64,000 nt of DNA from Cryphonectria parasitica EP155 (Eukaryota; Ascomycota; Sordariomycetes; Diaporthales; Cryphonectriaceae), in contig NW_024468909.1 of assembly GCF_011745365.1 (NCBI RefSeq), positions 4,092,001 through 4,156,000 of the forward strand. Direction: 5' to 3'. Position numbers and translations under genes: made by a program. This document shows positions 31,090 to 42,300 of this stretch, piece by piece (within the stretch, counting starts at the first letter, position 1; each line of letters opens with the position of its first letter). Below the pieces are notes generated by a model. That model saw nothing but the letters and a program-made list of their open reading frames with translations, was not told the DNA's origin and made no database searches.

Positions 31090-33417
31090 ATGTTGAGACA
31101 CACAATACACGATAACGCCACATCCAATGTGTTGGCGTGGAGCACCACTGCCGCCAACGTCGAGTCCACCCTCGAGGAGGACGCCGGTGCCGACGCCGAC
31201 GAACCACCTGATTTACGCATCGCCCACCACAGGATGTCTCCAGACTTCAGGAGAAAACTGTCGGCTACGAGGCCCAAGGAGAACCACGCTTCCTTGTTGA
31301 CTCGAGCCCTCCAGAGCGCGTCTGAGGGCGAGACAACCGAGAGCACACCTGTCCAGAGCAACAACAGCTGCCGAGAGCGACGGAGATCCATCACTAGCGA
31401 TGTCTCCATCGCATCCACCGCGGATCTCACGAGTGACACGGGCGTGAGCACTCCCGCGAGGACAAACAGCCCTAGCCCGCGCCTGCGGAGCATCGGATTT
31501 GCTCCTTTGTCCTTTGAAAAGCAGCCTGGTGCGCCCGTCCAGATTGTCGGCTCGCTACCAAAGAGAACCATTCCCGCATATCCCTTGACCAAGGGCCAGG
31601 CTTCGCCCAAGCAGCCAACTACCACCCAGGCCTCCAAGGACCCCGCTGTGCAGACGATTGAGAAGAAGCGGTGCATCTCGTTTGCCTGCACGGCAAAGCC
31701 CCAGGACGACGTGAAGAGGGCGCCGGCTCCGGCTCCGGCTCCAGCCCCGGCTCCAGCCCCAGCAGCGCCTGCAGTTGCGCAGCAGGCGCAGCCGCGGAAG
31801 TCGTGCATCAAGTTTGTCTGCGCGGCCAAGCCACCTCGGGCGACGCAGCAGACACCTCCACCTCGAGAAGGCCTCGCAATCCCCAGGAATGCCGAGGAGA
31901 GCGGATCCGTCTCGACTGTGGTCAGCACTCCTTCCACTATCGGCAAGGCACGGTCGCCAACGACACGTCGGGCAAAGCCCCTGACCCCCAGGAGATTCCT
32001 GCCGAGCCCAGCTCCTCTGCGTAAGAAGAAGTACATTACTGCGACTTCGGACAAGCTGCAGGGCGAGGTGTGCCATTTTCACGAGTTTGCCAGCGATCAC
32101 CTGCAGCAGGAGGACTGGATCCGCGAGGAGACAGCCGTGCGGAAGGTGAAGCTTACTATTGATGACCTGCTGAAGAAGGAGAACGACATCCGACGTATTG
32201 GCAAGGAGGCAGAAGAGGAAGCCGAGCTTGAGGACGAGGAGGCTGAAGCCGAGGATGATGCTGAGGGCGCCGAAGAGGACGACGATGAGGACGGCGAGAA
32301 TCTGGATGACGAGGACCAAGATGACCTCGATCAGGATTTCGACGATGATGATGGCCAGTCAGGATACGGATCTGACGATGACTTCTCGGACGGCTACAAT
32401 ACCGACGAGGACTTGGGCTTCGCCGACTCAGATGATGACGAGGAAGATGACGGTCTTCTGCTGTGGACTCTGACGACAACCCAAACATCGGGGGGACAAG
32501 TCTTTGACGCCACGCCCATCTTTCGACCTACGTCTGTCGGCGCACTCTCGGACTCATCCACATACTCGAGGAAGGTCATCCGAACCAAGCACTCTCGACA
32601 GCGATCTATCCCTCGTCCCATGACACCGGAGCTGCCTGACAGCACCGACTTTGTCTGCGGCACAATGGACGAGGACAGACCCCTTGAAGAGGCCTTCATG
32701 ACCCGGCTTGCCGCTCGCAAGCAGGAGAAGCTCCGCGTTATTCCTCAGGACATCGATCCCAGCTTCCCAACTTCGGAGCCAGAAGATGAGGAGGATGAGG
32801 ACTCCCCCCACGACCGCGACAGCGGTGAGCCTGTGTGGCTTCACGGCGAGCTTGAGGAGCTCCACGATGAGCGGCCAGACAGGCGGCGCAGGAAGAGCCC
32901 CTCGCCCAAGAGACTGCGGTCCCCGCCTCCGGCTAAGCGATACCACTCGCCACCTCCCAAGGCACGTGGTCGTTCGCCCCGCCGCCTGTTTGACAGGTCC
33001 TCTCCCAAGCGCATCAAGTCGCCAGCACCGAATCATCATCCCAAGTCTCCGGCCGTGTCGCCTACACAGGGCCACAACAACGCCGCTGGCTTCAAGTCTC
33101 TGGCTGCGCGGCCCGGCCTGACCCACACTAAGTCCCTACCCCGTGCCGCCTGCTTCCCTTGCCACATGAAGAACGGCAAGCGGGGCAAGACGAATCCCGC
33201 AACCAAGAATACCACCCATAAGCGAGGTGCTATTGACATTGTCAAAGGCCTCGAACAGAAGCGGCAGCGGCGCAAGGAAAAGTTCTATCAGAAGTACTGC
33301 CACCGTGCGCGCAAGGGTCAGATCCCCGAGAAGAGAGCCAAGGCCGGCGAGGGAGCTGAGAGAATGCGGGAGCTGGCCGGGAAGATGGGCCAGGGCAACT
33401 ACGTGATCTCGATATAA
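31090..33417 (+). CDS. Acidic disordered protein, DUF2457-like, function unknown
   Basis: One intron-free frame of 775 residues starting in good context (TTTTTCACCATG). Two copies of a short motif, KKRCISFACTAKP (about 196-208) and RKSCIKFVCAAKP (about 237-249), flank an Ala-Pro repeat. A basic segment and a conserved-looking block (QGEVCHFHEFASDHLQQEDW) follow, then a helical segment and a very acidic run (about 380-460, nearly all Asp/Glu). Later come SR/RS-like repeats with SPxK/SPPP motifs (about 598-660) and a basic C-terminus (RGAIDIVKGLEQKRQRRKEK). This layout fits the Pezizomycotina DUF2457 family from memory. Nuclear location is inferred from composition. A very long pyrimidine-rich leader precedes it. 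Confidence 0.85.
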   Translation: MLRHTIHDNATSNVLAWSTTAANVESTLEEDAGADADEPPDLRIAHHRMSPDFRRKLSATRPKENHASLLTRALQSASEGETTESTPVQSNNSCRERRRSITSDVSIASTADLTSDTGVSTPARTNSPSPRLRSIGFAPLSFEKQPGAPVQIVGSLPKRTIPAYPLTKGQASPKQPTTTQASKDPAVQTIEKKRCISFACTAKPQDDVKRAPAPAPAPAPAPAPAAPAVAQQAQPRKSCIKFVCAAKPPRATQQTPPPREGLAIPRNAEESGSVSTVVSTPSTIGKARSPTTRRAKPLTPRRFLPSPAPLRKKKYITATSDKLQGEVCHFHEFASDHLQQEDWIREETAVRKVKLTIDDLLKKENDIRRIGKEAEEEAELEDEEAEAEDDAEGAEEDDDEDGENLDDEDQDDLDQDFDDDDGQSGYGSDDDFSDGYNTDEDLGFADSDDDEEDDGLLLWTLTTTQTSGGQVFDATPIFRPTSVGALSDSSTYSRKVIRTKHSRQRSIPRPMTPELPDSTDFVCGTMDEDRPLEEAFMTRLAARKQEKLRVIPQDIDPSFPTSEPEDEEDEDSPHDRDSGEPVWLHGELEELHDERPDRRRRKSPSPKRLRSPPPAKRYHSPPPKARGRSPRRLFDRSSPKRIKSPAPNHHPKSPAVSPTQGHNNAAGFKSLAARPGLTHTKSLPRAACFPCHMKNGKRGKTNPATKNTTHKRGAIDIVKGLEQKRQRRKEKFYQKYCHRARKGQIPEKRAKAGEGAERMRELAGKMGQGNYVISI

Positions 33418-34463
33418 TCCGTCTGGAGGGACCGACTGCATTACATTTTCATTGAGCCTTATCGTCGTCGTCATCATCATCATCATTACCATCATCATCA
33501 TACCCAGGCGTATTGGTTTTCGGTTGGTGGTCTTTTATTGGGAGATTTTCTTTTCTCTCGGGAATGAGGTTGCGTGGGATATTAATGACGACTGGTCATG
33601 ACAAACAAGCTTCAGAGGAACAGAGACGCCGCTGTCGCTGTCTCTGTCTACTTGTACCTAGCATTCGTTTTCCTCTTTTCTCTCTTTTTTATCTGTGGAG
33701 CTCAGGGGATATGTTATCCGATACCCAATCCAGCACTTGCTTGACGTGGCTTGAGGGACGACTCCGTTCGTTGTCTGTACATACGCACTCGGCCTCGGCG
33801 CAGCTAGGCTTTTCCATATATGAAACATATATGATGACAACACACTTGTGACTATTTAGACGGACCTTGACCATGTGAAGGCTGCCTTTGTGATCGTTTA
33901 CTGACTGGCTGGCGGCCGTCAGAGCAGCAAGCGTAGATGGTCTTTTTTTGCTGCGGGTGCAGTCTTCATGACTCATCTATCATTCACCCAAAGAGCCCAT
34001 GATACAGAGTGGCCTTACCAAACAATGAGTCAATCTGGACAACCTGGGCACTCTGTGTCCAACTTTGGGGATTGCCAGTCTAGAGTTGAGCTACGAGAGA
34101 CTGTCTCTACACTCCGTCCTAGAGCCCGAGCCTGTCCACTGGTGTAAGCTAAGGTACTTGGTGATAGCGGTCTGGCTTAGTAAGTAAATCTGCAGCCAAT
34201 CAGGGGATGATCCGACTAGGCTCGCCCAGACCTTCCTGGGGGGTGCGGTAGGGGCTAAATAGTTCCATAAGGTCCGCTTCCATTCCTGCCAGCTTGCCGT
34301 CATCTTTTCCAACACGCAAAGCAGACAGACACCTTTTTTCCTACCCCCCGACGAAACAACCCATTCACCGAGCAACCTTTTCCCCCTCCCACACCGACGA
34401 TATTTCCTTTTCGTACAGTCCATATCAGTCTCCTTGCAATTTGGATAACGTATCCCGTTCAAG
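33418..34463. other. Intergenic region before SAR1
   Basis: About 1 kb. A TCG/TCA trinucleotide run lies at about 33463-33500, in the probable 3' UTR of the preceding gene. The last about 180 bp before SAR1 are pyrimidine-rich, as in a leader. No gene seen. Confidence 0.5.
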
Positions 34464-35589
34464 ATGTGGATTATCAACTGGTGTATGTGATCACGAGCCC
34501 CCCCCCCCCCCCCCAAGCGCAGAGGACGGAGTGAGAGAGGAGAGAAGAAGAAAGAGAGACGGAGAGAAGAGACAGGGCAGGCAGATGGCTAGCGGACAAG
34601 AAGCAACGAACAAGACGCATGGATGCTGACCTTGAATTTCCTCTTTTTTTCCTTTGTCGCGATCTAGTCTACGATGTCCTCTCCTCCCTCGGTCTGCTGA
34701 ACAAGCACGCCAAGCTGCTGTTCCTCGGTCTCGACAACGCGGGCAAGACGACGCTGCTGCACATGTTGAAGGTGCGTGACCGACAATAAACGGCCCGAAA
34801 GCATACGCGCCGAGCAACCGACCCCTTTTCTGGCGACCAATCTTTGTCGATGGGGTATACACGGATGCGATGGATCAAGAAATGCACAGGAGCTGACATG
34901 ACTTTTGGTAAATCTTATAGAACGACCGTGTTGCTATCCTTCAGCCTACGCTTCACCCTAGTGAGTAGCCGGGCCTTGTCGGGGGAGACGAGATGTGTAT
35001 GCTCGTTTGGAGAAAAGAGGCAGCCGTGCTGACTTGGATTATAGCCTCTGAGGAACTGGCGATTGGCAATGTGAGGTTCACAACGTTCGACCTGGGCGGT
35101 CACCAGCAAGGTACGAGGACCAGCAGAGGGGCCTCCCTTTCCCTTCCTTTTCTACGCCTTGAGCCCGCTGGAGAGAAGATTGTCGACAGAGTTGTGTCAA
35201 CTTTCCAACTAAAGACGAAAGACGAAGCTAACCATTGGTCCTGAATAGCCCGCCGCCTATGGAGAGACTACTTCCCCGAGGTCAACGGCATCGTGTTCCT
35301 GGTGGACGCCAAGGACCACGAGCGCTTCCCCGAGGCCAAGGCCGAGCTAGACGCCCTACTCCAGATGGAGGAGTTGGCCAAAGTGCCCTTCGTGATCTTG
35401 GGCAACAAGATCGACCACCCCGACGCCGTGTCTGAGGACGAGCTCCGCCATCAGCTCGGAATGTACCAGACCACGGGCAAGGGCAAGGTCCCTCTGGAGG
35501 GCATCAGGCCTGTCGAGGTCTTCATGTGCTCTGTGGTTATGCGACAGGGCTATGGTGAGGGTATCCGGTGGCTGAGCCAGTATGTCTAA
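34464..35589 (+). CDS. SAR1: Small GTPase Sar1 (COPII coat initiator)
   Basis: Five exons: 34464-34482, 34668-34771, 34921-34960, 35045-35110 and 35249-35589, giving 189 residues, the usual Sar1 length. The first exon is 19 nt and encodes MWIINWF with the next one; this amphipathic N-terminus inserts into ER membrane. The P-loop GLDNAGKT (about 27-34), switch region [18 protein letters not shown] (switch II, His in place of the Ras Gln), NKIDHP and the C-terminal [19 protein letters not shown] are diagnostic. Sar1-GTP recruits Sec23/24 to bud vesicles from the ER. Intron 1 contains a run of 17 C (34498-34514) close to its donor. Confidence 0.97.
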
Positions 35590-36739
35590 GCCTGTGGACC
35601 CTGCATTTCAGCATCAAGCTGCGAAGCAAGATGAGCAAAGCCGGGACTATGGTCATGAAAGATTCCGCCATGAGCTTGTATAGATCCCCTGCACCAGGCG
35701 CGGTAGGACATCGGTCCACAGACAAAGCAGGAGAGAGCACGCTGAGAGCTATGTTGCCTGGGTGAGCATGACGGTGGCGAGGCGGTAGAGGTTGCTTTAT
35801 GCATGGCAAGGTCGGAAGAGAAAGGGCGAACCCAGAAAGGCATGATGAACCACATACATCTTTTCTTATTTTTATGTGTCTGCGATTAGGAAGAATTATG
35901 GCCCATGGCGTTGATGCTTTTTAATCGGAACAGTTTATTTTAGAAACCAACTCGACAGGAAACTCTTCTCCCGACCTTGGTTGGTTGCAGACGATAAGCT
36001 GAGATATTCAATGTCATGAGTCAAAGCACAGCAACATGTTTAGAACAAGTATTATCAGGGTCAGACTTGTTTTGCTTGTCGGCCGGTGAGAACAAAGTCT
36101 TTGAGACTGTTATTATCATATGGTATATCGGAACTCTTGTATAGTTCCTGTACCTCGGTCACTAAGGGAGTTCCATAGCACGGTCTTTCCCCCCCACACG
36201 CCCACCAGAGGGGCTCTGACAGCCAGTGGTAAGGGGCCAGATTACAGTGGCCGCAGCAGCGCTAAGGGGGGCCTGCCTCGAAAACCCCAACACCCCAACG
36301 AAACATGCCTGTAGCCGACGTCATTTGTCTCTGAACCACTCAAAGACCCAAGTTGAAGGAAAAGAGAAGCACACATGTGACCTCTTGTTGAACTGAACGT
36401 GGCATAGTTTGCGAAACATCACCAGATTCAACAACCACCACACTTTCATTTGACGAGGTTGCTTTAGACTTGTCCAGCTACTCTTTCATTTCATCTTCTT
36501 TCTTGTTTTCTTCTTTTGGTCCCCTACTTTTCCCCTTTTCTTTTTCGAGAGTACCAAACTCCATACTTTACCCCTCAAGAAAACGAACACTTTCTCCTTT
36601 GTCCTCGGCTCCTGTACAACCGAGATGAGCCACCGACTCCTGAACAGCACATAGGGTCGTGCAGGTAACAATTAAGCACCTCCCAAAGGCAGTAAATCCA
36701 ACCGTAACAAGCAGCAGCAACAACAACAGCAGCAGCAGT
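35590..36739. other. Intergenic region and leader of the patatin-like gene
   Basis: About 1.15 kb. A pyrimidine-rich block (about 36480-36560) and a CAG/CAA repeat (about 36706-36739) immediately precede the ATG. The frame is open back to 36659 without an ATG, so the Gln/Asn/Ser-coding stretch is probably leader. Confidence 0.5.
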
Positions 36740-39356
36740 ATGACGGCGGACGAGACGGAAGACGGGTGGCCTCCCGTGGTGGTACCCGACAGAAACTACG
36801 GATTCCCGCGCGACGCCTTCGACCCTTCCCTCCTGCCTGGCGGCGACGTCGATTTTCTCTCCAAGGAAGACCTCGAGGCCTTCATCTCAGCACTGTCGGC
36901 CCCAGACCCGGCCCAGGCACACGACGATGGATCGACGCCGCGGCCGGGCAGCCCTGGGCGCACCTCCTTCGATATCACACGGCGGCAGTCGAGCGTCATC
37001 GCGGACAGACCACCGATGCCTGAGAAGGGGGATGAGGCCCAAGAGGTGGCAGCACATGCAGCTGCTGCTGCGGGAGATGTCTCTGGCCAGGGTATCAACG
37101 GCAGTGGAGGAGGAGCAGGAGGGCACCAGAGAGACAGCCTCTTCATCACGGCACAAAACGACTGGGCGCCCGTGCACCAGAAGATTGTTCGCCCAGGAAC
37201 CAAGGGCGGCAGCAGCAAGGCCAAGAGGCGGCACAAGCGGGCGAAGGCGGTCCAGCCCGGGCGCAGGACCAAGGACGAGACCCGCGAGGGCTACCTGTAC
37301 GGCCTGCTCAAGTACCCGTTCCTGCTGTTCGTGGGCTGCTGGCTCTGTGGTCTGTCTGCCGCCTACGTCCTGACTCGGTACTACATCTGGTTTTACGAGT
37401 ACTTCATCAGCTGGCGCGGGCGGCGGGAGCAGCTGCGGCGCAACATGCGAGCGACGGGCAACTATAAGGACTGGCGTGCCGCGGCGAGGGAGTTGGACGA
37501 GTTTCTGGGCAACGCCGCCTGGAAGGAGACGAATGAGTTTGCCTACTATGACTGGAAGACGGTCAAGAGGGTGTGGGATTCTATGAAGAAGAGCAGGGAG
37601 AGGGCCGAGGCAGTTGAGAAGCGACTCGACGACGGCGAGAGTGTTGAGGTGGAGGAGCGGCAGGACGGGGAGAAGGCTGTGGAGGCGCTGCGGGCGCTGC
37701 TTACGGCGTGCGTAAAAAACAACTTTGTCGGGGTTGAGAACCCCAGGCTTTATTCGCAGACCTATTATGGGACCAAGAACCTGGTACAGAATCACGTTGA
37801 TGAAGGTATGTCTCTCGCGACGGGGGTGTTTGTTGTTCCAGCGCAGTACTGACTGACGGTGAGCAGTTGAGAAGAGTCTCAAGTTTATTCTCGAGACGAA
37901 GCAGATGCAGCTGGAGGAGAAGCGCGACCTCTTCAAGAGCCTGTATGCCAACTATGGTCGAACGGCCCTCTGTCTCTCTGGCGGGGCCACATTCGCCTAT
38001 TATCACATTGGCGTGGTCAAGGCCCTGCTCGAAGAAGACCTCCTCCCAGACGTGATTACGGGCACCAGCGGTGGCGCCCTCGTCGCAGGCCTCGTCGCCA
38101 CGCGCACAAACGACGAGCTGAAGCAACTCCTCGTGCCGGCCCTGGCCCACAAGATCACGGCCTGCTCCGACCCCTTCTTCACCTGGTTCCGGCGGTGGTA
38201 CAGCACTGGGGCGCGGTTCGATAGCGTCGACTGGGCTAAGAAGTGTTCTTGGTTCACCCATGGCTCCATGACCTTTCGCGAGGCCTACGAGCGCACAGGT
38301 CGCATCCTCAACGTGTCCTGCGTGCCAGCCGACCCACACAGCCCAACCATGCTGTGCAACTACCTGACCAGCCCAGACTGCGTCGTGTGGTCGGCAGTGC
38401 TGGCCTCTGCAGCTGTCCCGGGCATCCTGAACCCGGTCGTGCTCATGATGAAGCAGCGCGACGGGACGCTGGTCCCCTACTCGTTCGGGCACAAGTGGAA
38501 GGACGGCAGCCTGCGCACCGACATCCCGCTCAAGGCGCTGAACCTGCACTTCAACGTCAACTTCACCATCGTGTCGCAGGTCAACCCCCACATCAACCTC
38601 TTCTTCTTCTCCTCGCGTGGCTCTGTGGGCCAGCCGGTCACGCACCGCAAGGGCCGTGGGTGGCGTGGCGGGTTCCTGGGCACGGCGGCCGAGCAGTACA
38701 TCAAGCTCGACCTCACCAAGTGGCTCAAGATCCTCCGGCAGCTGGAGCTGCTCCCTCGGTTCGTGGGCCAGGACTGGAGCCAGATCTGGCTGCAGCAGGG
38801 GTTCGGCGGCACCATCACCATCTGGCCCCGCAGCATCCCCATGGACTTTGTCCACATCCTGACCGACCCCACGCCGCCTCGCCTGGCCCGCATGATCCAC
38901 GAGGGCCAGCAGTCGGCGTTCCCCACGGTGAAATTCATCGCCAACCGCCTCAAGCTCGAGAGGATTGTTGAGCGCGGGCGGCGGGAGACGAGAGGGCTCG
39001 ACCTCGCTGGTAGTGCAGGGCGCGCCAGCATCCAGAGCATCATCAGCGAGGAGGACCTGCGCAGCCTGCTCAGGAGCTCAGGCAGGTCTCGGCCGGGAAG
39101 GGGCTCCGACGACAGGGACGGGCTCCTGGCGAGCAGCAGCGTCACAGGCACTGAGGACGAGACGACTGCTGACGAGGGCGAGGCTGGGGGGTATGGGATT
39201 GATGAGGATGACGAGTGCGCCGTGGTTGAAGAGGAGGATGAGTTTGCTGCCACGGCTGGGGATACGGTGCTGGAGAGTATCGAGAGGGATGATGACGAGT
39301 ATGATGATGAAGGGGGCCTAAAAGAGGACGGCGGCGATGTGGAGAAGGAGAAGTAG
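36740..39356 (+). CDS. Patatin-like phospholipase / triacylglycerol lipase, membrane-anchored
   Basis: Two exons, 36740-37805 and 37867-39356, give 851 residues. After a disordered Ala/Gly-rich N-terminus, a hydrophobic hairpin lies at about 184-222 (YPFLLFVGCWLCGLSAAYVL). The following helical segment (FYEYFISWRGRRE, ATGNYKDWRAAARELDEF) matches the DUF3336 region of Tgl3/4/5-type lipases. The patatin domain begins TALCLSGGATFAYYHIGVVK (oxyanion glycines), has the nucleophile Ser in GTSGG (about residue 422), and the catalytic Asp in WKDGSLRTDIP (about 567). The C-terminus is disordered and strongly acidic. The family hydrolyses triacylglycerol or phospholipid at lipid droplets or ER. The ATG at 36740 is the first in frame. 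Confidence 0.92.
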
Positions 39357-42300
39357 TAGTGTGGCCCGGAAGCGTTTCCTTTCTCTCTCTCTTTGGTTTG
39401 GTTTTGGGTTTTACACATACAGATACACACACACACACACACACCATCCCCATTGCGCGGAGTTTTGGAGAAGAAAAAGGCGTCGTTGAATGAAGACAGA
39501 AAGAGAAAGAAGAGCGTCGGTTGAATACAAAAGACTACAGATAGGTATCTAGAGATAGCATCCATTGCGGTTGGTTCTTGTTTTTGGATGAGATGGACGG
39601 AGGAGAAAACAGAGAGATTCTCGAAACTGTCTTTGTCACTTGGTTCTCAAGTCCTGTTTTACCACTGCACGTCGTCCAAGTGACACCACCCCCCGACGAT
39701 CTCTTCCAGTGCTAGACGCTCCTCTCATCGCTATACTCTACAAGACAGCTAGCTCACCGTCAGGGGAAGTAAAGAAAGGATTCCTGAATATACTGCATGG
39801 ATCTACCATATCATAATCAACACGACACTGCAGCCAAAAGTCTGTGCCGACGATAATGTGTTTTTCAACTCGTGGCAGTCGCCGGTAAGGAAAATCTCAC
39901 ATCATTCATTACACCGTATGGACCTCCTGCCTTCCTGCGGGCCCACGAGGAATGGTTTCAATACATTTATTCCCTTCTGGCCCGTCTCAAGGCCACTGGC
40001 CCACACGAGAAGACAGACCTGATCCGGACCACCTTCGGAAATTCGAGGCGAGGCAGAACAGAATGTTCATTCATGCTAGAGAAGATGTGAACGGTCGCGG
40101 GTGAGTGAGTGGACAAGAGCAAGGGCAAAGACCCGCACGAGAAGAGGAACCTGAACAGGTCTGGCAGCGCCACGAGCTTTCCCGAAGGAGCCGTTTTTGG
40201 TTTCTTGAGGGACTATCACAATCACGATAAAGTGACGTCGAGAGGAACACTCACGTCACCGGGTGGTCTGTCATCGAATAATAAGCCACGAAACGGACGG
40301 GAGGAAAGAAAATAAGGGTCCCACGGCGCCAAGGGCCCACGTGCCTGTCACGCTGAACTAGTATGATAACAAGCACACGAGGGTTTCGTTTCATCCATAG
40401 CACTTGACGTTTTTTTTTAGTACGGGGGAGGCCGCCAGCCTGCAACAGAGATTCCTTTGATGTCGGGGTTGCGGGTTGGTCGTGAGGGCCGGCCGCAGTG
40501 CAGGTTGCTATTCGTCAAAGGCATAGGAACAGGAACGGCCGGGGGTTGGTTGGCCAAGCCGACGTACCGGTAGTGAGTCGGAATGCTCTGGGCAGGTTGT
40601 GAGAAAGATGGGTCGTGATGGGTCGTGTGGCTAGCAGCAGTAGCAGCAGCATTAACTGGCCTTTCCGCCGACGTCAGCAATGAGGCTGAAGCAGGTTTTT
40701 TCCCCCTCGATTCTGAAGAGGACGGCTTGACGACATGGCGAAGGACAAAAAGAAGAGATGATGACACAAGGGGGACAAGGGCAAGGCTGGCGGGTCTGGA
40801 GCCTCGTCTTCCGGCTCACGCTCTACATAGCACAAACACAATGTTCTTCCTGGCCTGACTGCCAAGTGGTTCCTCTAATTCCGGCTTGGCCCCCTCTTCA
40901 GATTTCAGATCCGGGACCTTGCCGAGATATCCCCATGTCAGGTTTTCTGTGGTAATGTGGTAGTAATCGGCTCGCTTTTTCGGATCAATTCGCTACCATA
41001 GTAGTGATCTCACCACCATCTGACTGTCTGAAGCGGAAAATACAGCCTTGCGAGATCGAGATGCGAACCCGTCAGCAAAGCAGAGGCCGACCACTCGGCG
41101 CGCAGAATGCTGCCACGGGGTTGTTGGCACAAGAGGCAGTCTTTCACAGAGGCAGTCTTTCACAGAGGCAGTCTTTCACAGAGGCAGTCTTTCACAGAGG
41201 CAGTCTTTCACAGAGGCAGTCTTTCACAGAGGCAGTCTTTCACAGAGGCAGTCTTTCACAGAGGCAGTCTTTCACAGAGACAATGCTCCTTTTCTTGGTG
41301 TGTTGTATTGCGTCCATCGACCCAGGTTTGAGGGCTATTGCGTCTTCGTAGATTATGTATGTACCTGAGCTCGTTGGTCGATCAGACACAAAGACACGGA
41401 CGCCGTGGTACTCCCAACGAGGTAGGGGGAAGCTTCTTTCGAAGCGTGTGGCGTGTCAGGGCGTGAGAGGATGCGTGACGTCAAAAATCGCTTAACAAAA
41501 GATACCCTGGCACTGGTGGCAGGGTGGGTAGGATGGCCGAGCAAGGGGCGGGGTGCTTCATCGTTCCGGGCCGTTTCCTCTGGTGATCATTGCGTACCTG
41601 TACAAATCATCCAAATCATCCGAATTTCGTAAATCGTTCGGGAGCTTAAATTTGACCGCAACATCTTCTGTCCTCTTTCCCGCACTCGTTCACGCGCTGA
41701 GGCCAGGGTTTCATAGCCAGTCGTCGAGACCCGTGATGGAAACTGTTGGACCCCTAAGCTCGTGGCTCACCGCTTGGGCTATGGCCCAGGCCCAGGCCCA
41801 GACCCAAGAAAAAAAAGAAAAACAAAGTCTCACCTCGAGCTTCCAAAAATTTGTGAGATTGTGGCTGGCCCGTCGACGGCACGATGACACGCTGGCACGT
41901 GGTCTGTCTTTTTACCAGAAATATTTTCCCACCCTCTTCTCCTTTTTCTATTGCCCCATACAATCGTGTTTTCCTCTTCTTTTGCTAGAGTTGCCACTCG
42001 CGCGGCAGGTCACACGAGAAGTGGTCTCGAACACATTGTTTTGGCCCAGAGAGATGAAGGTACTTTGTTGGACAGCAACCCGCTGAGGCCTACACAGTAC
42101 AGAGTATTGCCGAATACAGGGAGCATGATCCGTAGCGACCCCGGCAGAGAGCACGCCAGCGTCTCCACGGCGTCCCGTCGTCGGGCCTGGGGAGATGCCC
42201 CGCCCGCTGGTAGGGAGGTACGGGGTGGTGCCCAGGGTGGACTGCAATCGTCTGCAGTCGTTCTCATGGGTATGTATGGGCGCGCGGCAGCTCTCTGCTG

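Noticed and set aside
31059..32319. Long - strand frames opposite the DUF2457-like gene
   Set aside because: Antisense shadows of the repetitive Ala-Pro and acidic coding sequence.
36887..39565. Long - strand frames (354, 399 and 362 codons) opposite the patatin-like gene
   Set aside because: Antisense shadows; the + strand carries the intact catalytic motifs and splice junction.
41050..41108. tRNA-like A-box (GCCGAGTGGTC) and B-box (GGGTTCGCATC) on the - strand
   Set aside because: The spacing between the boxes is too short for an anticodon arm and variable loop, and no acceptor stem pairs. At best a tRNA relic.
41004..41368. Three overlapping + strand frames with the same 16-residue peptide repeat
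   Set aside because: Produced by the 16-bp tandem repeat, open in all three frames; no start context or conserved flank.
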